A stretch of 20,054 nt of DNA from the NCBI GenBank assembly GCA_046756565.1, contig JBHHWO010000085.1:1-20054 (forward strand), given 5' to 3'. Source of the stretch: CALZIK01 sp046756565. GTDB taxonomy: Bacteria; Acidobacteriota; Thermoanaerobaculia; Multivoradales; JAHEKO01. Under the pieces are notes generated by a model. It had not been told where the DNA came from. It searched no databases and was given only the letters and a program-made list of their open reading frames with translations. Within the stretch, counting starts at the first letter, position 1; every line of letters starts with the position of its first letter. Positions 14,139 through 20,054 of the stretch are shown here, piece after piece. Position numbers and translations under genes: made by a program.

Positions 14139-15801
14139 GGCCTGTTTCCTTGGGTTCGGTCGTGCTCTCTGGCACCGACCACGCGGGCATGCCTTTGGTG
14201 TACTCGTAGGCCTCCCAGTCCACTGTCGGTGGAGTGTCGAAGTTGAAGGTCGGCGGTGGCGACGGAGTGGTCCACTCGAGGCCGACAGCGCCGAAGGGAT
14301 TGGCGCTCGCCCGCTTGCCGTAGCGCATCGACCAGATGAAATAGACGACCGGAATCAGGTACCCGACGCCCAGAATCGTGGCGCCCGCCGACGACATGAC
14401 GTTGAGCACCTGGAAGTCTTCCGGATAGGTGTAGTAGCGGCGCGGCATTCCCAGATAGCCGAGCAGGAACTGCGGGAAGAACGTCAGGTTGAAGCCGACG
14501 AAGATCACGATGGCCGAGAACTTGGACCAGAAAGCCGGATAGAGCCGGCCGGTCATCTTGGGCCACCAGAAATGCAGGCCGCCCAGGAATCCCATGATCG
14601 CGCCGCCCACCATGATGTAGTGGAAATGGGCGACCACGAAGTAGGTGTCGTGAACGTGGATGTCGATGCCTAGGGTGGCGAGCATGACGCCAGTTAGGCC
14701 GCCGATGGTGAAAAGTCCGATGAAGCCCAGAGCGTAGAGCATCGGCGTGTCCCAGGACACCGACCCTTCGTAGAGAGTCGCGGTCCAGTTGAAGACCTTT
14801 ACCGCAGAGGGCACCGCCACTAGCATCGACAACACGGAGAAGATCATCCCTGCATAGGGAGACTGGCTGGAGACGAACATGTGGTGGCCCCAGACCAGGA
14901 AGCCGAGAACCGCAATCGCCACCGATGCGAAGGAGATGATCTTGTAGCCGAAGATCCGCTTGCGGGCAAACGCAGTCACCAACTCCGAGATAACGCCCAT
15001 GGTCGGCAGGATCATGATGTATACCGCCGGGTGGGAGTAGAACCAGAAGAGATGCTGGAAGAGCACCGGATCACCGCCGAGAGCGGGATCGAAAATGCCG
15101 ATGTGGAACATGCGCTCGGCCGCGAGGAGAAGGATAGTGATCGCCAGAACCGGCGTACCGAGAATCATGACCAGGCTGGTCGCGTAGTGTGCCCAGATGA
15201 ATAGCGGCAAGCGGAACCAGGTCAGCCCCGGTGCCCGCATGCGGTGAATCGTGACGATGAAGTTCAAGCCGGTCAGGATCGACGAGAAGCCGTTGATGAA
15301 GATCCCCAGACCCACAGCCACGACATAGGTGTTCGAGTAGGTGGTCGAGAACGGCGTGTAGAAGGTCCAACCGGTGTCCACACCGCCCTGGATCACCGCC
15401 CAAAGCGTGAACAGCCCGCCGATCGTGTATATGTACCAGCTTGCCAGATTGATCTTGGGGAAGGCGAGGTCTCTTGCCCCGATCATCAGCGGAATCAGGA
15501 AGTTGCCCAGAACCGCCGGCACCGACGGGATCAGGAAGAAGAAGACCATCAAGATGCCGTGCATCGTGAACAGGCGGTTGTAGGTGTCGGGTTGCACTAG
15601 ATCCCCGACCGGAGTCGCCAGCTCGAGACGGATGAAAACCGCCATCAGGCCGCCGAGCAGGAAGAAGACGCTCACCGACATGAGATAGAGGATCGCGATC
15701 CGCTTGTGATCCTGGGTAAGCAGCCAGGAACGGACGCCATAGTCGGCGTTCAGATAGTGCTTCCTGCGGCGATCAGCCTTGGCGACCCGTGGTGCGCTCA
15801 T
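14131..15801 (-). CDS. coxA: Cytochrome c oxidase subunit I, A2-type haem-copper oxidase
   Basis: This is the catalytic subunit, reducing O2 to water at a haem a3-CuB centre while pumping protons. The 556-residue protein has about 12 helices. Ligands are all present: haem a H81 (TMHG) and H394, CuB H257, H306 and H307, cross-linked Y261 (HPAVY), and haem a3 H392 (VVAHFHYIM). D111 (GARDLAFP) marks the D-pathway entrance and K335 (SAVKVFNW) the K-pathway. The glutamate of the A1-type GHPEVY motif is missing. Instead the sequence is YSHPAVY (255-261), which defines the A2 subgroup (for example Rhodothermus and Thermus caa3). The ATG at 15801 overlaps the coxB stop (ATGA), and the stop overlaps coxC by 8 bp. 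Confidence 0.97.
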   Translation of the reverse strand: MSAPRVAKADRRRKHYLNADYGVRSWLLTQDHKRIAILYLMSVSVFFLLGGLMAVFIRLELATPVGDLVQPDTYNRLFTMHGILMVFFFLIPSVPAVLGNFLIPLMIGARDLAFPKINLASWYIYTIGGLFTLWAVIQGGVDTGWTFYTPFSTTYSNTYVVAVGLGIFINGFSSILTGLNFIVTIHRMRAPGLTWFRLPLFIWAHYATSLVMILGTPVLAITILLLAAERMFHIGIFDPALGGDPVLFQHLFWFYSHPAVYIMILPTMGVISELVTAFARKRIFGYKIISFASVAIAVLGFLVWGHHMFVSSQSPYAGMIFSVLSMLVAVPSAVKVFNWTATLYEGSVSWDTPMLYALGFIGLFTIGGLTGVMLATLGIDIHVHDTYFVVAHFHYIMVGGAIMGFLGGLHFWWPKMTGRLYPAFWSKFSAIVIFVGFNLTFFPQFLLGYLGMPRRYYTYPEDFQVLNVMSSAGATILGVGYLIPVVYFIWSMRYGKRASANPFGAVGLEWTTPSPPPTFNFDTPPTVDWEAYEYTKGMPAWSVPESTTEPKETGHV

Positions 15802-16775
15802 GATCCCAGTTCCTCGGCGGACGCTTCCGACTCGGCATCCGGTGTGAGTGATTTCAGGTACCGAATCAGCTGGAGAAGCTCAGCTTCCGAGACTCTGCCC
15901 TGCGCGGTCGGCATGACGGCCATGTAGCCCTCGACGAGCTTGGCGCCGGGATTCAGGATCGACTCGCGCAGGTAGTTCTCGTCGACTAGGACCTTGCTGC
16001 CGTCGCCGAGTTTTGCCATGTGGCCGAAGACGCCGTCGAGTATGGGAGCCTGCGCTGCGCTGTCACTGCGGTGACAGGTGTCGCACGCGAGCCTCGAGAA
16101 AAGTTCCTCGCCGGTAGCGACTCGCTGAGGTTGCAGAGTCCGTCCTCCGAGCCAGGCCTCGTAGTCGCGAGGCTCCATGACCACGATCGAGCCCCGCATG
16201 AAGGAGTGCTCGGCGCCGCAGTACTCGGCGCAGAACAACCGGTAGGTGCCGACCTTGTCGGCCTCGAACCAGAGTGTCGTGTAGCGCCCTGGGAGCACGT
16301 CCATCTTGATCCGGAAAGCGGGCACGAAAAAGGAGTGGATGACGTCCTCGGAGGTCATGATGAGCTTGATCGGCTGGCCAACCGGGACGTGAAGCTCGTT
16401 GATCTCGCGCCGGCCGTCAGGGTGCTGCATCTTCCACATCCACTGCTTGCCGGTGACGTAGTACTCGACAGCGTCGGAGGGTGGCCGGCGCGCCTGGAAG
16501 AAGATCTTCGCACCCCAAGCGAACATGCCGATCAGGATCAAAAACGGAATCACCGACCAGGTGATCTCGAGCCACATGCCGGCCTTTTCCGGCGTCCCGA
16601 CCTCGTCGTCGTGACGCCTCCGGTACCGGATGGCGAAGTAAAAGACCAGGACCCCGATCAGGACCGAGAAGAACGCCGTTATCCCGAGCGCCGAGAAGTA
16701 GAGGGCGTCGATCTCGCGGGCGAGCTCGGTTGCCCGGTCCGGAAACAACGGGAACGTGTCGGACCACCGGTTCAT
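15798..16775 (-). CDS. coxB: Cytochrome c oxidase subunit II with fused cytochrome c domain (caa3)
   Basis: This subunit takes electrons into the binuclear CuA centre and passes them to subunit I. The 325-residue protein has two transmembrane helices (about 26-48 and 72-94) and a periplasmic cupredoxin domain whose CuA ligands are all present: H147 (VIHSFF), then C182, E184, C186, H190 and M193 in CAEYCGAEHSFM. A C-terminal cytochrome c domain follows, with CDTCH (231-235) as the haem c site and M288 (VMPT) as probable axial ligand. The fusion makes this a caa3 oxidase. No cleavable signal peptide is obvious; the N-terminus lies before helix 1. Both ends overlap their neighbours by 4 bp. Confidence 0.97.
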   Translation of the reverse strand: MNRWSDTFPLFPDRATELAREIDALYFSALGITAFFSVLIGVLVFYFAIRYRRRHDDEVGTPEKAGMWLEITWSVIPFLILIGMFAWGAKIFFQARRPPSDAVEYYVTGKQWMWKMQHPDGRREINELHVPVGQPIKLIMTSEDVIHSFFVPAFRIKMDVLPGRYTTLWFEADKVGTYRLFCAEYCGAEHSFMRGSIVVMEPRDYEAWLGGRTLQPQRVATGEELFSRLACDTCHRSDSAAQAPILDGVFGHMAKLGDGSKVLVDENYLRESILNPGAKLVEGYMAVMPTAQGRVSEAELLQLIRYLKSLTPDAESEASAEELGS

Positions 16776-17626
16776 ACGGCCTGCTCACGGTAGGAGCGGG
16801 AGCGCTCGCGGCGCCAGGTCAGAAAGACGAAGCCGGCGATCGCGAGAGCGGTGAGAATGCCGGTCGCGCGGACAATGCGCAGGATCGCGGCGCTGTAGCG
16901 GCCGGTCGCCGGGTCGTAGCGGAAGCAGTAGAGAAGCACCTGGTCGACCACGCTTCCGACCGAACCCTCGCCGGCGTCGACCAGGGCAAGGCGAAGATCG
17001 CGCGGCGGGTAACTCAAACCGAAAAAGAGCCGCGCAATGCGGCCGTCCGAAGTGAGTACGAAGAGCGCCGCGGCGTGGGCGAAATCGCCCGAGGCGTCGT
17101 CGCGATTGGCGGCGAAGCCGATCGAGGCGGTCATCCGGCCGATGTTGGCGTCATCACCGACCAGAAAGTGCCAGCCGGTGCCGCTGCTGTCCGGGTCGTA
17201 GTCGTGAGCCCAGCGCTTGCGCGCCTTGGCCGCCTGCTCAGGAGTCTCCGATGAATCGAAGGAAAAGACGACCACGTCGAAGTCGCGGCCGACCTCGAGC
17301 TTGAGCGTCTTGAGGCTCTTGGTCAGGGTCTCGAGGACCATGCTGCAGAGCATCGGGCAGTCGTAGTAGACGGGAACCAGTAGGGCCGGGCGTTCTCCGA
17401 CGAGATCGGCCACCAGGACCGTGGTCCCCGTGGAGTCCACGAACTCGGCGTCGAGAGGTATCTGCTCGCCGAGCCGCTGCTCGATATTCACACCCTCAAA
17501 CTGCTTCGGAACGCGGTCGGAGGTCTGGCCGATCGCTTTGGGGCCGGGGCCCTGTGAGGCGCCCGGTGGAATCGCAAAGCAAGGAACAGCCCAGATCAGG
17601 GTCACCAGCAATACGAACCGCTTCAA
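16772..17626 (-). CDS. SCO1/SenC-family copper chaperone with C-terminal membrane anchor
   Basis: Sco proteins deliver copper to, or reduce, the CuA site of oxidase subunit II. This 284-residue protein begins with a signal peptide (MKRFVLLVTLIWAVPCFA). A thioredoxin-fold domain follows, with the copper-binding cysteines in DCPMLC (C90, C94) and the third ligand in DFAHAAALFV (H184). A long C-terminal tail includes LLYCFRYDPATGRYS and a transmembrane helix (about 250-270), as in the longer Sco variants seen next to bacterial cox operons. The start is TTG 17626, forming a TTGA overlap with the upstream gene; the frame's upstream extension to 17716 has no signal-peptide character. Its place directly before coxB supports a role in CuA assembly. 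Confidence 0.92.
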   Translation of the reverse strand: MKRFVLLVTLIWAVPCFAIPPGASQGPGPKAIGQTSDRVPKQFEGVNIEQRLGEQIPLDAEFVDSTGTTVLVADLVGERPALLVPVYYDCPMLCSMVLETLTKSLKTLKLEVGRDFDVVVFSFDSSETPEQAAKARKRWAHDYDPDSSGTGWHFLVGDDANIGRMTASIGFAANRDDASGDFAHAAALFVLTSDGRIARLFFGLSYPPRDLRLALVDAGEGSVGSVVDQVLLYCFRYDPATGRYSAAILRIVRATGILTALAIAGFVFLTWRRERSRSYREQAV

Positions 17627-17985
17627 TTCTCCGTCGCCTCCATGCCGTCTTCGGCCATCAGCTCGATTGCCGTCTCGATCGGTACTCGAGCGATGGCGGC
17701 CTCGCGGTCCACCCACTCGAAGGCAGACAGCTCGCGAGCCTCTTCAGCGCGCATCTGGACCAGATCTGCCTCCGGATCGGATTGCAGGTGTGGCCCGGGC
17801 GGCTGCCGCTGGAGCCGTGCCGCAGGAAGGGCCGGCGGCGCCGGATCCTGAGCTTCCAACCGGTCACGCAGAAACGACGAAGTGCCCCACATCAACGCCG
17901 CCATGCCGACGGTGATCAAGGTAAGCACGATCGCGAAACCGACGACGAAGCGAATGTTGAGCTCTCGATCCAGCGGGCCATTCAT
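17623..17985 (-). CDS. Membrane-anchored protein of unknown function within the act-cox operon
   Basis: This 120-residue protein has a short cytoplasmic N-terminus, one transmembrane helix (about 12-33) and a periplasmic part. That part holds a Pro/Ala-rich stretch (47-65), the motif PHLQSDPEADLVQMRAEE (65-82) and SAFEWVDREAAIARVPIETAIELM (87-110). I recall similar short proteins beside act/cox genes in other bacteria, with the pattern P-x-LQ...LR-x-EE...WVD...R-IPI-x-x-AM, always without an assigned function. It overlaps actF and sco by 4 bp on each side, so it is probably made in step with them. It could be a small alternative complex III or oxidase subunit, or an assembly factor; nothing in the sequence shows a cofactor site. 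Confidence 0.88.
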   Translation of the reverse strand: MNGPLDRELNIRFVVGFAIVLTLITVGMAALMWGTSSFLRDRLEAQDPAPPALPAARLQRQPPGPHLQSDPEADLVQMRAEEARELSAFEWVDREAAIARVPIETAIELMAEDGMEATEN

Positions 17986-19151
17986 GCTTGGAGGGCCTCC
18001 TCGAGATAGGGCTCGCCGACGGGAACCAGGGCCCGTTTGCGCAGCTCACCCGCGAATGCCGCGAGCCAGAGGCCGCCGACGGCCGCCAAGGTCGTCAGGT
18101 CGAGCCAGTGGAAAGACAGATGCTCGGAAAACGCGGGACCCGCCTGCCAGACGAGATCGAGCCAGTGCATGACGAGCAGCAACACGGCCACCTTGGACAG
18201 GGCACCGATGTTCCGCTTCCGTTTGCGCGAGAGCAACAGCATGAAGGGAACCGCGAAGTGAAAAATGACGAGCGACAGCGACACCCACTCCCAGCCGTGC
18301 TGCTGTCGGTGGAGGTACCAGACCGTCTCCTCCGAGAGATTTCCCATCCAGATGATCAGGAACTGGGAGAGCCCGAAGTAGGACCAGAGCAGCACGAACG
18401 CGAAGAGGAGATTCCCGTAGTCGTGGTAGTGCTGCGGCCGATAGGCGCCCGCCATCGGTTCGCGCTTCGACAGATAGCGAACGATCAAGATCCCGAAGGC
18501 TATGGCCGAGACCGCCTGGCCGCCGATGAAATAGACGCCGAAGAGGCTCGAGTACCAATGCGGATCGAGCGACATCAGCCAGTCGACCGAGGCGAAGGTC
18601 GCGGTCAGGCCGTAAATCCCGAGTCCGGGACCGGCGATGCTCTGCATCTTGCGCACCAGGCCCGGGTCGTTGGTCTCGTCCTGGCGCCGCGAAAGCCGCA
18701 GTAGCGCCCAGCCGAAGGCGCCCCAGATTGCGAAGTAGAGGAAGGCGCGCAAGATGAAGAACTTGTTGTTGAGGTACCAGGTCTTGGTCTGGATCAAGGC
18801 GTCGGCCGCGGCCTCGGGCCGCGCCCAGACGAACAGATCGTCGAGGCCGAAGAGGACGGGCAGAAACAGAATCACCACTACCGGAAGGGTTCTCAACCCG
18901 GCCTCGAACACTCGCCTGATCATCAGGCCCCAGGCGCCACCAGTCATGTGCGATAGCAGCATTGTGCCGAAGCCGCCCATCGCGATGCCCATCCAGAACA
19001 GCCAGGCGATGAGGTACGACTGGAAGAACTGTGTCCGATCCAGGAACAGGCCGCCGGCCGAAACGGCGGCCGCGATCGCGCCCACGACGAGCGCTCGCTT
19101 GTTGAGGCCGCCGAGGGCGACGGGCGGTGCGAAACGCTCGCCGTTAGCCAT
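17982..19151 (-). CDS. actF: Alternative complex III quinol-oxidoreductase membrane subunit ActF
   Basis: ActF is an integral membrane subunit of alternative complex III, which oxidises menaquinol/ubiquinol and passes electrons to cytochrome c or directly to a caa3 oxidase. The 389-residue protein has about ten helices and is related to the NrfD/PsrC-like subunit ActC. Typical stretches are FFQSYLIAWLFWMGIAMGG, HMTGGAWGLMIRRVFEAG and the conserved YHDYGNLLFAFVLLWSYFG followed by SQFLIIWMGNLSEETVWY. The start is ATG 19151, which overlaps the actE stop by 8 bp (ATGGCTAA). The frame upstream to 19352 reads basic, low-complexity sequence within actE and is a shadow. The stop overlaps the next gene by 4 bp. 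Confidence 0.94.
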   Translation of the reverse strand: MANGERFAPPVALGGLNKRALVVGAIAAAVSAGGLFLDRTQFFQSYLIAWLFWMGIAMGGFGTMLLSHMTGGAWGLMIRRVFEAGLRTLPVVVILFLPVLFGLDDLFVWARPEAAADALIQTKTWYLNNKFFILRAFLYFAIWGAFGWALLRLSRRQDETNDPGLVRKMQSIAGPGLGIYGLTATFASVDWLMSLDPHWYSSLFGVYFIGGQAVSAIAFGILIVRYLSKREPMAGAYRPQHYHDYGNLLFAFVLLWSYFGLSQFLIIWMGNLSEETVWYLHRQQHGWEWVSLSLVIFHFAVPFMLLLSRKRKRNIGALSKVAVLLLVMHWLDLVWQAGPAFSEHLSFHWLDLTTLAAVGGLWLAAFAGELRKRALVPVGEPYLEEALQA

Positions 19152-19782
19152 GGAACGACTCCCCGGTCTCGGGCTCCGGCGCGTGCTCGGAGGAGCCGTC
19201 GTCTGCGGGCAGCGCGGCCTCGATCCGCGCCCGGTCGGCGGGGTCGAGTTCCCTGAGCGGCACGTTGCGGCTGTATTGGAGCGCCCGGATATATGCGGCG
19301 ATCGCCCAGCGGTCTTCGTGAGAGACCAGCGGCGCGTAGCTCGACATCTCACCGAAGCCTCGGCTCATGACGTCGAAGAAATAGCCCACCGGCTGATCGC
19401 GCAGCCGTGCTTCGTGAAACGAGGCCGGCTGCTTGAATCCTCGCCGCACGATCATGCCCTGGCCGTTACCTGCCCGGTCGTGGCAGGGACTGCAGAAGAT
19501 GTCGTACCGCTGGCGGCCCCGCTGGAGGAGCGCCTTGGATACGATAATCGGAATCTCGGCGACGAAGGAGTCACCCACGACTCCCGTGTAGTAGGCCGGG
19601 TCCTCCCGCAGCTGGCCACGCGCGACAGTGCCAACGATGGGCTCGCGGTCTGCACGTCCGTCGGCGAAGAAATCGCTAACCTCGTAGGCTTCGAGGACCG
19701 GCTGATCGTGCATGTCCTGCCGGCAGCCGACGGCCGGGGCGAGCACGATCGCCATCAGGGCGAGACCGCTGCTAGGTCGCAA
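19144..19782 (-). CDS. actE: Alternative complex III monohaem cytochrome c subunit ActE
   Basis: ActE is the periplasmic, lipid-anchored monohaem cytochrome c of alternative complex III and the likely exit point for electrons. The 212-residue protein starts with a lipoprotein-type signal (MRPSSGLALMAIVLAPAVGC, lipidated C20; the -3 to -1 residues AVG deviate from the classical LAG). The haem c site is CSPCH (97-101), and GEMSSYAP supplies the likely axial methionine M146. The start is TTG 19782, with GGAGG 9 nt upstream; this places the signal peptide at the N-terminus and overlaps actD by 11 bp. The longer frame to 19899 lies inside actD. It overlaps actF by 8 bp. Confidence 0.92.
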   Translation of the reverse strand: MRPSSGLALMAIVLAPAVGCRQDMHDQPVLEAYEVSDFFADGRADREPIVGTVARGQLREDPAYYTGVVGDSFVAEIPIIVSKALLQRGRQRYDIFCSPCHDRAGNGQGMIVRRGFKQPASFHEARLRDQPVGYFFDVMSRGFGEMSSYAPLVSHEDRWAIAAYIRALQYSRNVPLRELDPADRARIEAALPADDGSSEHAPEPETGESFHG

Positions 19783-20054
19783 CTTCGGAGACCTCCACGG
19801 GTAGTTGAGCCTGGAGAAACTCGATCGTTTTCTGCTTGTCGAATGCCGGATCCCAGGCCCCGATGCACATGAAATAACGGTCGCGAGACGCGAGCGCAAA
19901 TCGCTCGACGTTGAACACCGGGTGATAGGGACGTGGCAGTCCGTTGAGCGCGAACATGCCGAGCACGGTCGCGAACGTGGCCACCAGGATGGTCATCTCG
20001 AAGGTGACCGGAATGAAGGCCGGCCAACTGTTGAGCGGCCGGCCGCCGACGTTG
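19772..20054 (-). CDS. actD: Alternative complex III subunit ActD (partial, 5' end outside window)
   Basis: The visible 93 codons form the C-terminal half of ActD (DUF3341 family), a membrane subunit of alternative complex III. The first readable residues, NVGGRPLNSWPAFIPVTFE, continue into MTILVATFATVLGMFALNGL, one transmembrane helix. The characteristic LPRPYHPVFNVERFALASRDRYFMCI follows, and the protein ends VEVSEVAT. The internal ATG at 19996 is not the start: the conserved GG-PL-SWPAF-P block upstream of it is in frame and open to the window edge. The rest of ActD and probably ActA-C lie beyond base 20054. It overlaps actE by 11 bp. Confidence 0.93.
   Translation of the reverse strand, partial: NVGGRPLNSWPAFIPVTFEMTILVATFATVLGMFALNGLPRPYHPVFNVERFALASRDRYFMCIGAWDPAFDKQKTIEFLQAQLPVEVSEVAT

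Noticed and set aside
13539..14246. Plus-strand open frames opposite coxC and coxA
   Set aside because: Charged, domain-free translations antisense to conserved membrane subunits.
19772..19996. A complete 74-residue gene starting at ATG 19996
   Set aside because: The same frame stays open to the window edge and carries the conserved ActD block upstream, so this is an internal methionine of a partial gene.
1..20054. CRISPR arrays, tRNA or rRNA genes, riboswitches
   Set aside because: I saw no regularly spaced direct repeats, cloverleaf-like segments, rRNA stretches or recognisable riboswitch cores when reading both strands. A covariance-model search was not possible.

Overview
This window is GC-rich, densely coded DNA from a Gram-negative (diderm), respiring bacterium. 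LptD and a TonB C-terminal domain imply an outer membrane carrying lipopolysaccharide. The pairing of alternative complex III (Act) with a caa3 oxidase, the high GC content and a pseudokinase-TonB architecture suggest Acidobacteriota or a neighbouring phylum. That placement is inference; no rRNA or other taxonomic marker is present. I saw no tRNA, rRNA or CRISPR array.

Layout. (1) Bases 6-3820, minus strand: ruvX, mltG and a 766-residue protein joining a degenerate kinase domain to a TonB C-terminal domain, tightly packed in that order of transcription. (2) Bases 3952-8372, plus strand, divergent from ruvX: a thiolase (acetyl-CoA acetyltransferase), lptD (ATGA overlap with the thiolase) and a short-chain dehydrogenase resembling GDP-6-deoxy-D-mannose reductase. 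(3) Bases 8408-10834, minus strand, convergent with block 2: a small four-helix membrane protein, tryptophan 2,3-dioxygenase and a kynureninase-like PLP enzyme, forming a compact tryptophan-catabolism operon. (4) Bases 10893-11060: a 168-bp palindromic MITE-like element with 19-bp perfect terminal inverted repeats. (5) Bases 11072-12445 or 12475, minus: a CPA1-type Na+/H+ antiporter. (6) About 12476-13173: roughly 700 bp without an intact gene. It holds a frameshifted, truncated DNA-methyltransferase remnant and two inverted copies of a dispersed palindromic repeat. (7) Bases 13174 to the window end, minus: a respiratory operon in the order actD (partial)-actE-actF-unknown membrane protein-sco-coxB-coxA-coxC-coxD, in which every adjacent pair overlaps by 4-11 bp.

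How the genes work together. Block 7 encodes the quinol-oxidising end (ActD/E/F of alternative complex III), the CuA assembly factor (Sco) and the terminal oxidase (a CoxB with fused cytochrome c domain, an A2-type CoxA, CoxC, CoxD). Electrons would pass from menaquinol/ubiquinol through Act haems to CuA and O2. The unbroken chain of translational overlaps suggests stoichiometric production of a supercomplex, with the unnamed 120-residue protein as a candidate extra subunit or assembly factor. Block 3 would convert tryptophan to N-formylkynurenine and, after deformylation by an enzyme not present here, to anthranilate plus alanine. Blocks 1 and 2 serve cell-envelope biogenesis (MltG, LptD, TonB-like protein, a sugar-nucleotide reductase).

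Most of the window is ordinary core metabolism. The best second-look items are the pseudokinase-TonB fusion, the hairpin MITE, the methyltransferase fossil between palindromic repeats, the unknown protein inside the Act/Cox overlap chain, and an LptD with exactly two cysteines.
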